24,157 nucleotides of DNA from Chitinophagaceae bacterium UBA2791 (GTDB lineage Bacteria > Bacteroidota > Bacteroidia > Chitinophagales > Chitinophagaceae). The notes under the pieces were generated by a model, which ran no database searches, was not told the origin of the DNA, and worked only from the letters and a program-made list of their open reading frames with translations. The stretch is from NCBI GenBank assembly GCA_002352105.1, contig DEHV01000006.1, positions 95,265-119,421 on the forward strand, in the 5' to 3' direction. The translations under genes and the position numbers were made by a program. Shown here piece after piece: positions 6,521 to 13,727 of this stretch; position 1 is the first letter of the stretch; every line of letters starts with the position of its first letter.

Positions 6521-8942
6521 GTTTTATCGCTTTTGCCCTTCGTACTATGCTCATAATGAACCCGATGATCATCAGGATAACGCCTGCCCATATCAGGTTG
6601 ATAAAGGGGAACTGCAGTACTTTCAGCGCGATAAAAGGCGTTAGCCGGGACGACTCCTTGACGACCACTCCCACATGCTGGTTATCCACTACCTGCGACA
6701 ATCCGATGGCCAGTCCCTGCGAATGGATGGTATCCATATTGTAATGCACCTGGTTATTCTTCACATAAAAGGCGGGTGTTGCCCGGAAATTACGCCCGTC
6801 GGAACTGGTAATGCTGAGCTCGGCCATGATCGCGGTATCCTGGGGGGTAAACTGGTATCTGTCGTTCGAAGGGTTTGGCGTAACGCGGTCCAGCACCATA
6901 TAGCCGCCTGAATAAAAAGCCGTGTCGCCGGGTTTCATGGTATGTCTCCTGAACTGGGCCGTATCCTTTTCGGGGTTCATGACCTCCGCATAGCTGATAT
7001 AACTGAATATATCCTTATACCAGTAATGTTTGGCGTCGGGATTCTGCGACAGTCCCTCCTGGCCCTTGGTATTCCGGATCAGGTCGGGCGTAAGCACAAA
7101 ATCGCCTTTGCCGTCCTTCTTCTCCATCCGCACATGGAAATAGGTGGTCTTATCAAACGCGTCGACGCTGTCCTTTACATAGGTAGCCCAGTACTTGCCC
7201 ATATCCGTGCGTATGCCCTTAAAAAGGGTCATGTTTTCCGTTCCTTTTTCCTTGTTTTCGGACCCGAAATTGAGCGGGTTCAGGTAGTTCACCGAAAGCA
7301 CTTCTTTTTTGGAAGAAGAGACCAGGATGCCCACCATCATCATTCCAAAACCAACATGCGCCACGGAGCCGCCCGCCGCCTTCAGCTTGCCGCTAAGTCC
7401 CGACCAGACATAGCCGGCGTTGGCCGCAAAGGTAAATACCGAAGCAAATATGGCCAGGTGAATGGCAGCCAGAAAGCCCGGTCCGAAAGCGCGGTATTCT
7501 ATGCCGCCGAACAGGCTGATGGCGCCGGAGATCAGCAGGGATATGATCAGGGGGAGCGCTATCTTTTTGGCGAAGTTTTTCTTATTCGTGTTCTTGTATT
7601 TAAGGTACTGCGTAACCGCCGTCAATACCCCCAGCACGATAGCGACAAAGATCTGTATCCTGTTATAGAAGAACTCGACCTCGCTGCCTACCGTAAAATT
7701 GGTGTTGAATAATTTGTTGATCACCGGCAGCGAAGTAAAGATGATAATGAACAGGCCGGATAAGAATAATACCAGCGAACCGATAAACATCCAGAACTCG
7801 CGCGAATAGGTTTCTTCTTCCTTTGCAATAAAGGGGATATGTTTATACCGGGCAAGAAACAACGCCAATGCGGGAATGGTAAAAAACAATACAAACAGGC
7901 GCAGTTGCCAGTTCATGCCCAGGTCGGTGAACGCGTGCACGGAAGTATCCTGGAGGTCCCCGCTGCGCGTGAGATAGGTTGAATACAGGATAAGGATAAA
8001 GCCCAGGATATAGAAAAAATATGTGGGTCGCAGCGAATGACCGGTAGCGTTATACACCACCTGCGTATGCAATCCTGCCACGATGATCAGCCAGGGAACA
8101 AGAGAAGCATTTTCCACGGGGTCCCAGGCCCAGTAGCCGCCAAAGTTCAGCGACTCGTAGGCCCACCTGGCGCCCATCATGATCCCCAATCCCAGTATCG
8201 CCGCCGAAAACAGGGCCCAGGGCAGCGCCGCCTTTGTCCATCCCCCGTAATTTTTTCTCCATAGCCCTGCAACGGCATAGGCAAAGGGAACGATGGTCGA
8301 GGCAAAACCCAGGAACAACACGGGCGGATGGATCACCATCCAGTAATTCTGCAACAACTGGTTCAAGCCGTTGCCATCCATCATCCGTGCATTGGAAAGA
8401 TAATCGGGATCGTTGAACAGAGGAGCATCCTGGAACACTTCCCGCGTCAACAGGAAGGGATTGCTGCCGATCTTTATATCAAACACATAAAGCCCCAGTA
8501 TCATGGTCGCCAGGCAGAACTGCATCAGGCTGACCACCGTCATCACCGGCGCCTCCCATTTTTTCGCCTTGAATATCAGGATGATCCCCAATACTCCGTG
8601 CCAGAAAGCCCATAGCAAAAAACTGCCCTCCTGCCCTTCCCAGATGCTGCTCAGGAGATAGCCGGTATTCAGCGACCTGTCGGAATGGTTCCAGACATAA
8701 TAATATTCGAAATAATGGCTGGAGATCAGGTAATAGATGATGGCAAAAACGGCAGCCACGCAAACCGCATCGGCGATAAAAGCGATCCTGGCCAGCCGCT
8801 TCCAACTGTTTTTTTCATCGTCGGCCCTGGCGACGGTAGCCTTAAAATAAGCCACTGACGCTACAAGGGAAGATACAAAGGATAAGAGGAGAAGAAAATG
8901 GCCAAGTTGTCCGGGGAAAAGATGTTCGCCTATATAATTCAT
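6507..8942 (-). CDS. ccmF: Cytochrome c maturation haem lyase CcmF
   Basis: An 811-residue polytopic membrane protein of the CcmF/CcsA haem-handling superfamily that attaches haem to apocytochrome c at the periplasmic face. The tryptophan-rich WWD signature spans about residues 257-285 (GARWAYESLNFGGYWAWDP, then VENASLVPWL). HPPVLFLG (205-212) and TRSGDLQDTSVHAF (325-338) are further conserved CcmF segments holding candidate haem-ligand histidines. Many hydrophobic helices fill residues 15-530. A large soluble domain occupies about 570-780, and a final helix lies near 785-800. It starts 8 bases after the ccmE stop, so the two form one operon. No ccmA-D, ccmG, ccmH or ccmI is in the window, so the rest of the pathway must be elsewhere or be replaced. 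Confidence 0.93.
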   Translation of the reverse strand: MNYIGEHLFPGQLGHFLLLLSFVSSLVASVAYFKATVARADDEKNSWKRLARIAFIADAVCVAAVFAIIYYLISSHYFEYYYVWNHSDRSLNTGYLLSSIWEGQEGSFLLWAFWHGVLGIILIFKAKKWEAPVMTVVSLMQFCLATMILGLYVFDIKIGSNPFLLTREVFQDAPLFNDPDYLSNARMMDGNGLNQLLQNYWMVIHPPVLFLGFASTIVPFAYAVAGLWRKNYGGWTKAALPWALFSAAILGLGIMMGARWAYESLNFGGYWAWDPVENASLVPWLIIVAGLHTQVVYNATGHSLRPTYFFYILGFILILYSTYLTRSGDLQDTSVHAFTDLGMNWQLRLFVLFFTIPALALFLARYKHIPFIAKEEETYSREFWMFIGSLVLFLSGLFIIIFTSLPVINKLFNTNFTVGSEVEFFYNRIQIFVAIVLGVLTAVTQYLKYKNTNKKNFAKKIALPLIISLLISGAISLFGGIEYRAFGPGFLAAIHLAIFASVFTFAANAGYVWSGLSGKLKAAGGSVAHVGFGMMMVGILVSSSKKEVLSVNYLNPLNFGSENKEKGTENMTLFKGIRTDMGKYWATYVKDSVDAFDKTTYFHVRMEKKDGKGDFVLTPDLIRNTKGQEGLSQNPDAKHYWYKDIFSYISYAEVMNPEKDTAQFRRHTMKPGDTAFYSGGYMVLDRVTPNPSNDRYQFTPQDTAIMAELSITSSDGRNFRATPAFYVKNNQVHYNMDTIHSQGLAIGLSQVVDNQHVGVVVKESSRLTPFIALKVLQFPFINLIWAGVILMIIGFIMSIVRRAKAIKPERS

Positions 8943-8950
8943 TACTGGGG

Positions 8951-9370
8951 TTAATTTTGACTCAGGTTATTCTCGGCTGCTTTGGGATCATCCTTATACT
9001 TCGAAGGACACTTGATCAGGATACCGTCTTTCTGCGTGATCTCAAACACATCTCCCTTCATTTTGCCTTTCAATACAATACGTTCGCTTTTTTCCATATC
9101 GAAAGGCTTCTCGAAATGGTATTCTACCTTGGCCTTGTTTCCCAGGGAATCAACCACATGAAAAACAGTATAATTGGCATTTTTCGCAGGGTCGTACAGG
9201 ATGGGTTGCGGAAGGGATTTATCCAGCATAGCGATCACGGTAACCGATTTGCCCTCTTTCTGTTTTGCGGAAGCCAGGGTTTCATACGTTGAGAGATCGC
9301 CCATCATACTGATCAATACGGCAATCACCACGGCGATTCCCACCAGCATAACAATATGTAATTTCTTCAT
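8951..9370 (-). CDS. ccmE: Cytochrome c maturation haem chaperone CcmE, Cys-type
   Basis: A 139-residue haem chaperone that carries haem from CcmC to CcmF in the periplasm. It has one N-terminal membrane anchor (about residues 6-23) and a beta-barrel-like domain: TYETLASAKQKEGKSVTVIAML, YTVFHVVDSLGNKAKVEYHF and ERIVLKGKMKGDVFEI. The haem site is unusual. Proteobacterial CcmE has HxxxY, whereas here the equivalent position reads KCPSKY with Cys121 and Tyr125, the CxxxY form described for archaeal and some deltaproteobacterial CcmE. It is directly upstream of ccmF (8-base gap). A weak -7-like TAACTTTA lies on the minus strand at 9390-9397. The family call is supported by both sequence and context. 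Confidence 0.88.
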   Translation of the reverse strand: MKKLHIVMLVGIAVVIAVLISMMGDLSTYETLASAKQKEGKSVTVIAMLDKSLPQPILYDPAKNANYTVFHVVDSLGNKAKVEYHFEKPFDMEKSERIVLKGKMKGDVFEITQKDGILIKCPSKYKDDPKAAENNLSQN

Positions 9371-9401
9371 AGCTGTTGTATTCGATCGGTAAAGTTAGTC
9401 C

Positions 9402-9428
9402 AAAAACGAATAGCCCGACCCCGTTTTT
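9402..9428. repeat. Inverted repeat in the divergent ccmE/ureohydrolase spacer
   Basis: Arms AAAAACG (9402-9408) and CGTTTTT (9422-9428) are separated by 13 bases. The repeat sits in the 139-base spacer between two divergent genes. It could be an operator or could mark a terminator from either side; nothing in the sequence decides this. Confidence 0.3.
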
Positions 9429-9509
9429 AGGCAGGTTGGGGAATGGTATTTGTCGCTACCTTGCAGAATCTTTGCTTTAACGGGCGGAAGCTCAAAACAG
9501 TCGTTACTT

Positions 9510-10550
9510 ATGAAGAATTTAGCTGATTTCGATCCCAATGGCGTGAGCAACCCTCTTAACAATATTTTTGGTTTTCCCACTACCGAAGAAGAGGCTTTTC
9601 TGGTCATTCTCCCTGTTCCCTGGGAAGTAACCGTCAGTTTTGGCACAGGCGCCGCCCGCGCATCAGACCATGTTTTTAAAGCCAGCCTACAGGTGGATAT
9701 CTACGATGCCGATTACCCCGATGCCTGGAAAAAAGGGTATTATATGCGCCCCGCCGATAAAAAGATATTGCTGAAAAGCGATTACCTGCGCAAGGAAGCG
9801 GAGCTGTATATCGACTATATTTCCCGCGGCGAGCAGGTGAATGAAAACGCGTTCATGACCAAATCCTTAAAAGATATCAACGAAGGCGGCGCTTTCCTGA
9901 ACGACTGGGTGTTTCAACAAACCCGCGAACTGATGAACAGGGGCAAGCGGGTGGCCTTGCTCGGGGGCGACCACAGCGCTTCCTTTGGTTATTTCAAGGC
10001 GATAGGCGAAAAACACGGCGAATTTGGCATCCTGCAGGTCGATGCGCATTGCGACCTGAGAAAAAGCTATGAAAACTTTTCCTACAGTCATGCCAGCATC
10101 ATGTATAACGCGCTTACGGAAATACCGCAAATCGCCAGGCTCGTCCAGCTGGGCATCCGCGATTACTGCCAGGAAGAAGCCGACTATATCCGGGCAAACG
10201 CTCCCCGCGTGGTCGCATTTTTTGATAAGGATATCAGGGAAAAACAATATGAAGGCCGGACCTGGAAAGCCATTGCCGAAGAGATCATTGCACAACTGCC
10301 GCAAAAAGTATTTCTCAGTTTTGATATAGACGGACTGGATCCCAAATTATGCCCTAACACCGGAACCCCCGTCCATGGCGGTTTCGAGGCCGATCAAATA
10401 TTTTACCTGCTGAAAAAGCTCAGGGAAAGCGGGAGGCAGCTTATCGGCTTCGATCTGATGGAGATCGGCATAGGCGAGAACAACTGGGATGCAAATGTCG
10501 GCGCGCGCGTACTGTATAAGCTTTGCAATATCCTGGCTTCAGAGAAATAA
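9510..10550 (+). CDS. Ureohydrolase (arginase/agmatinase/formimidoylglutamase family)
   Basis: A 346-residue binuclear manganese hydrolase of the ureohydrolase superfamily, which releases urea or formamide from a guanidino or formimino substrate. All six expected metal ligands are visible: His155 in GGDHS, Asp178, His180 and Asp182 in DAHCDLR, and Asp272 and Asp274 in SFDIDGLDP. SHAS (193-196) and Glu318 (DLMEIG) also fit. The protein is longer than classical agmatinase owing to an insertion at about residues 60-130, typical of a Bacteroidota agmatinase-like group. Which substrate it uses (agmatine, arginine or formimidoylglutamate) cannot be told from sequence, and no polyamine or histidine-catabolism neighbour helps. 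The ATG at 9510 is preferred over an upstream ATG at 9450, because the intervening 20 residues do not resemble the family. Confidence 0.85.
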   Translation: MKNLADFDPNGVSNPLNNIFGFPTTEEEAFLVILPVPWEVTVSFGTGAARASDHVFKASLQVDIYDADYPDAWKKGYYMRPADKKILLKSDYLRKEAELYIDYISRGEQVNENAFMTKSLKDINEGGAFLNDWVFQQTRELMNRGKRVALLGGDHSASFGYFKAIGEKHGEFGILQVDAHCDLRKSYENFSYSHASIMYNALTEIPQIARLVQLGIRDYCQEEADYIRANAPRVVAFFDKDIREKQYEGRTWKAIAEEIIAQLPQKVFLSFDIDGLDPKLCPNTGTPVHGGFEADQIFYLLKKLRESGRQLIGFDLMEIGIGENNWDANVGARVLYKLCNILASEK

Positions 10551-10565
10551 ATGAAACAATGTATG

Positions 10566-10587
10566 CGGCAAGTCCTTTATATTGCCG
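10566..10587. repeat. Hairpin between ureohydrolase and membrane-protein genes
   Basis: Arms CGGCAA (10566-10571) and TTGCCG (10582-10587) are perfect, with a 10-base loop, starting 16 bases after the ureohydrolase stop. No T run follows. Possibly an mRNA-processing or weak termination structure. Confidence 0.3.
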
Positions 10588-10613
10588 GGATAATGAACGT
10601 TTAATCAAATGCC

Positions 10614-11180
10614 GTGGCCGAAGCTCCCGTATATCCTTATGTGGTAACGCTTAAAAATGAAACCTCGCGTTATGTGAATCTTATCGGTTTTTTGCTGAGC
10701 GTTTGCTCCGCCCTGCTGTTCCTGCGCGAACTGATCTTAAAAAATACGCTGGTTCCGGCTTACCTGGCGGGGATCCTGTTTATCCTGGGCCTTATCTTAT
10801 GGAACTATATCCAATACCGGAAGGGCAAAAAAGAGATCTATTTTGCCAAGGCGCTGCTGATCGCCGGGCTGGTATGGACGCGGATGCCTTATTTCCAGTG
10901 GCTGGTGGTAGTATTCGCCATCCTGGCGCTGCTGGAATACCAGGCCAAACATGAGCTGGAAATAGGCTTTTCAGAGGATCATATCGTCTTTAACCGCCTG
11001 ATCAAAAAGAAATATCCCTGGTCGGCCATTGATAACGTGATCATAAGGGACGGATTGCTGACCATCGATTTTAAGAACAACCGCCTCCTGCAAAAGGAAC
11101 TGGACGACAGCGAAAATACGACCTATGAACAGGAGTTTAACGACTGGTGCCGGCAGCAGCTTTCCCTCCCGCCTGCCTAA
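10614..11180 (+). CDS. Small multi-pass membrane protein of unknown function
   Basis: I do not recognise a named family. The 188-residue product has hydrophobic segments at about residues 22-38, 46-66, 77-90 and 93-109. A soluble C-terminal part (about 113-165) has alternating strands (LEIGFSEDHIVFN, YPWSAIDNVIIRDGLLTIDF) that resemble small PH-like domains found after paired helices in other bacterial membrane proteins. The start must be GTG at 10614: an in-frame ATG at 10593 meets a stop three codons later, and the ATG at 10609 is in another frame with an early stop. It lies 63 bases after the ureohydrolase gene on the same strand. The length of the open frame, the membrane pattern and an ordinary spacing support a real gene. 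Confidence 0.7.
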   Translation: MAEAPVYPYVVTLKNETSRYVNLIGFLLSVCSALLFLRELILKNTLVPAYLAGILFILGLILWNYIQYRKGKKEIYFAKALLIAGLVWTRMPYFQWLVVVFAILALLEYQAKHELEIGFSEDHIVFNRLIKKKYPWSAIDNVIIRDGLLTIDFKNNRLLQKELDDSENTTYEQEFNDWCRQQLSLPPA

Positions 11181-11217
11181 AGCCCTTCTTTGCAAATTCA
11201 TTTCAACGGCAACCAGT

Positions 11218-11281
11218 ATCAATTTTAAGAACATTGATTTTAAATAACGCGCACAATGACCGAATTTTGCATCTTGCAAAA
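11218..11281. promoter_or_regulatory. Two dyads upstream of the radical SAM gene
   Basis: ATCAAT (11218-11223) pairs with ATTGAT (11233-11238) across 9 bases. TTTTGCA (11265-11271) pairs with TGCAAAA (11275-11281) across 3 bases, ending 8 bases before the ATG at 11290. The second lies where a promoter, operator or ribosome-access hairpin would be expected. TTTTGCATCTTGC also loosely resembles a Bacteroidota promoter. Regulatory role is inferred only. Confidence 0.35.
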
Positions 11282-11289
11282 CCAGGCGC

Positions 11290-12597
11290 ATGTCTTCATC
11301 ACTACCGGACAATCCATATATTTTATACTCCGACGGCAAGGGGAATATCTTTGAAGATACCTCCCTGTATGCCGTAGGTCGCAGCGGATGGGACGCTCTT
11401 CCCGTACCTGCGGAAGACTGGATCGCGCTGCCTTCGGGCGGATCCTTGTACGAGCTGCCCGGCCGCCGGGGAATAGGCATCGACGTGGAAACCGGCCAGA
11501 TGCGGTTGTGCGAAAAAGGATGGGCTGTAGCAGCTTTTATTCCCCCCGCCTATACCGGCCTCTACCTGGCCGCCTATGAAACCCTGCCCGACGCCCCTAC
11601 GCTTCCCCTGTTTTGTTATACTGCCGTAGGATGGTTGGAAGGGCAGTTTTATACGCCTGTGGTGCGCATCGAACAGGATATCCGGCAGGAAGCCGCCGGA
11701 TACGACAACGATCTGATCCATCAGGGCGTAGGCGCCGCGCTGCAGGCTTTTCCGCATAACCGGCTGGTGAAACATCTGGCGGAAAAATGCTGCCTGACCT
11801 ATCACTGCCCGGCTGCCAGGAATTTTTTTATAGGGAGATGGGAATGCCCGGTGCCCAGTTCCCCCGCCTGCAATGCCAATTGTATCGGCTGCATCTCGTT
11901 TCAGCCGGAAGAAGAAAATATTGTGTCCACGCAGGACAGGCTCGATTTCCGGCCTACCAAGGAAGAGATCGTTGAATTTACGGTTCCCCATCTTCAGACC
12001 GCGCCCTTCCCCATCGTGAGCTTCGGACAGGGATGCGAAGGCGAACCCCTGCTGATGTGGGAAACCATTCGGAATGCCATTGTCGAGATCCGCAAACATA
12101 CTCCTAACGGGAGCATCAATATCAATACCAACGGTTCCCGCCCCGCCGCGGTGAAAGCGCTGTGTGAAGCAGGACTGAACTCCATCCGGGTGAGCACAAA
12201 CTCGGCGCGCAAACATGTTTACGAACCCTATTACCGCCCCAATAACTATGTATTCGAAGATATCCTCGAAAGCCTGCGGATCGTAAGAAGCTATGGAGGA
12301 TGGGCCAGCATCAACTATTTTGTTTTTCCCGGAATGACCGACAGCGTGGAAGAGTATGAGGCATTGAGAAAACTCATCATCGATACCGGTCTTTCCATGA
12401 TCCAATGGAGGAATTTTAATATAGATCCCGACTGGTATCTCGGCAAGATCGGGATACATGATACAGGAGAGGCGCTGGGCATCAAACAGCTCATGAGCCT
12501 GATCAGGGAAGAGTTCCCCAACCTGAAATTCGGGTATTTTAATCCTCCTGCCGAAAGGATCAGTGGAAGCTACGAGGAGGACTTTGCTCATTCCTGA
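11290..12597 (+). CDS. Radical SAM protein of unknown substrate
   Basis: A 435-residue radical SAM enzyme. The [4Fe-4S] site is CNANCIGC (Cys194, Cys198, Cys201), a canonical CxxxCxxC motif. GQGCEGEPLL (247-256) is the SAM-binding GGE-like strand, and NINTNGSRP (277-285) the next core strand. The core runs to about residue 420 with no C-terminal SPASM-type cysteine cluster. The first 180 residues form a separate domain I cannot name, with YELPGRRGIGIDVETG (54-69). A second group of cysteines (167, 168, 173, 186) lies just before the radical SAM site and could hold metal or an extra cluster. The substrate is unknown. Neighbours are a small membrane protein and a TonB-like gene, neither explaining the function. 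A minus-strand open frame covering almost the whole gene is a shadow. Confidence 0.85.
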   Translation: MSSSLPDNPYILYSDGKGNIFEDTSLYAVGRSGWDALPVPAEDWIALPSGGSLYELPGRRGIGIDVETGQMRLCEKGWAVAAFIPPAYTGLYLAAYETLPDAPTLPLFCYTAVGWLEGQFYTPVVRIEQDIRQEAAGYDNDLIHQGVGAALQAFPHNRLVKHLAEKCCLTYHCPAARNFFIGRWECPVPSSPACNANCIGCISFQPEEENIVSTQDRLDFRPTKEEIVEFTVPHLQTAPFPIVSFGQGCEGEPLLMWETIRNAIVEIRKHTPNGSININTNGSRPAAVKALCEAGLNSIRVSTNSARKHVYEPYYRPNNYVFEDILESLRIVRSYGGWASINYFVFPGMTDSVEEYEALRKLIIDTGLSMIQWRNFNIDPDWYLGKIGIHDTGEALGIKQLMSLIREEFPNLKFGYFNPPAERISGSYEEDFAHS

Positions 12598-12608
12598 CCA
12601 TACCGTTT

Positions 12609-12667
12609 GCAGCGTTTAGATGCGTGAGACCATCTACAAAAAGGATCTTGGTCATTTTTAACGCTGC
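12609..12667. ncRNA. Possible structured RNA or mRNA-end element: nested stem after the radical SAM gene
   Basis: Outer arms GCAGCGTT (12609-12616) and AACGCTGC (12660-12667) enclose a second perfect stem, TAGATG (12617-12622) with CATCTA (12631-12636), stacked directly on the outer 5' arm. A self-complementary GCGCCGGCGC follows at 12668-12677. The structure begins 12 bases after the radical SAM stop. It could be a 3' end structure, a small RNA or the leader of the next gene. No named RNA family is recognised; the ncRNA label is tentative. Confidence 0.3.
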
Positions 12668-12689
12668 GCGCCGGCGCTAAACCCATAAT

Positions 12690-12723
12690 AAGGCGCCATA
12701 AAACGCCTTCCTGTTTTAACAGG
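12690..12723. repeat. Two adjoining hairpins
   Basis: AAGGCG (12690-12695) pairs with CGCCTT (12704-12709) across 8 bases. Immediately after, CCTGTT (12710-12715) pairs with AACAGG (12718-12723) across 2 bases. The following ATATTTTATC is only weakly T-rich, so a factor-independent terminator is possible but not clear. Confidence 0.45.
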
Positions 12724-12748
12724 ATATTTTATCTGCCGGTCCTGCCGG

Positions 12749-12767
12749 GATATGCAATTAGCATATC
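12749..12767. repeat. Hairpin or dyad upstream of the TonB-like gene
   Basis: GATATGC (12749-12755) and GCATATC (12761-12767) are perfect 7-base arms around AATTA. CTGCCGG is directly repeated just upstream (12733-12739 and 12742-12748). It lies about 52 bases before the TonB-like ATG and could be an operator dyad. A weak -7-like TAACTTTA is nearby at 12795-12802. Confidence 0.4.
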
Positions 12768-12819
12768 ATTTGCATCATATTCAGTAAACTATATTAACTT
12801 TAAGGGTTATTTCAGGCGT

Positions 12820-13689
12820 ATGGCAGACGATTTTGAATCACAGAAAAACATCAAAGCATCGGGATACACCGCAGTCATCTGCGTATTGCTGCTGTGCATC
12901 TTTTTGTTTGTGAAATGGACGCTGCCCTCGATCCCCCCTCCTCCCGATGAGGAGGGCATTGAAGTGAATCTCGGCAACAGCGACCTGGGACTCGGCAATA
13001 ACCAGCCATACCTGCCGGGCAAGCCCTCGCCTGCTGATAACCAGGCCTATACCCCGCCTAAGCCCGCGCCCGCCCCGCGGGAATCCGCTAAAGATTTTGA
13101 AACAGACGATAAAGACGAAGACGCGCCTGTTCTTCATAAACCCGATGTTCCCAAACCCAATGCAGTAAAGGTTCCTGAAAAAGAAGCCGTCAAAAGCCAA
13201 CCTGTTAAGAACCCCGACCCTGTAGCCAAGCCCGCGCCTGCGCCGCCTAAGCCCAAGGCTGTTTTCAAGGGCGTGGAAGGTACGGGCACAGGAGGCAATG
13301 AAGCCGACAACTACAGGAAAGGCGGCAACCAGGGCGTCGCGGGAGGCGTTGGCGACCAGGGCCGGCCCGGCGGGAACCCCGATTCGGATAACTATACGGG
13401 CGGCGGAAGCGGCTCGGGGATCAGCAAGCTGAGCGGGTTATCGGGAAGAAATATCATTCATCGCCCTTCTTTTGAAGACGATTTTAATGAAAATGCGAAG
13501 GTTGCGGTAGACATCCGGATCAATGCCGCCGGAACGGTGATCTCTGCAGTGTATCAGCCCAAGAACTCCACCACTTCGGATCCAGCGCTCAAAGCAATCG
13601 CGCTCAGGAAAGCCAGGGAGGTGAAATTTAATCCCGGCGAAACCGAATCCTTCGGCACCATTCAGTTTAATTTCAAATTAAAAAGCTAG
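12820..13689 (+). CDS. TonB-like energy transducer family protein
   Basis: A 289-residue single-pass envelope protein with TonB/TolA-type architecture. The cytoplasmic tail (1-14) is short, followed by one membrane helix (about 15-31). Next is a long proline-rich, charged periplasmic linker (about 36-150), then a glycine-rich stretch (about 155-205). The small C-terminal domain (about 213-289: KVAVDIRINAAGTVISAVYQP and ALRKAREVKFNPGE) resembles the TonB C-terminus. It would pass proton-motive energy to an outer-membrane partner. ExbB/ExbD or TolQ/TolR genes, often directly upstream in relatives, are not here; the upstream gene is the radical SAM gene. folC follows after 38 bases, a common pairing in Bacteroidota. 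Partner and cargo cannot be deduced. Confidence 0.75.
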   Translation: MADDFESQKNIKASGYTAVICVLLLCIFLFVKWTLPSIPPPPDEEGIEVNLGNSDLGLGNNQPYLPGKPSPADNQAYTPPKPAPAPRESAKDFETDDKDEDAPVLHKPDVPKPNAVKVPEKEAVKSQPVKNPDPVAKPAPAPPKPKAVFKGVEGTGTGGNEADNYRKGGNQGVAGGVGDQGRPGGNPDSDNYTGGGSGSGISKLSGLSGRNIIHRPSFEDDFNENAKVAVDIRINAAGTVISAVYQPKNSTTSDPALKAIALRKAREVKFNPGETESFGTIQFNFKLKS

Positions 13690-13727
13690 GCTAGAGTATA
13701 CTGGTTATACGCATTGGTTAACCCCGC

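Noticed and set aside
6942..7712. A 256-codon plus-strand open frame inside ccmF
   Set aside because: Histidine- and arginine-rich translation without motifs, lying wholly within the well-supported ccmF gene.
9450..9509. Upstream start for the ureohydrolase
   Set aside because: The extra 20 residues are not family-like; the ATG at 9510 gives the expected beginning.
11323..12591. A 422-codon open frame antisense to the radical SAM gene
   Set aside because: It mirrors the coding gene almost exactly, has no recognisable domain, and arises from codon-position composition of the true gene, which carries clear catalytic motifs.
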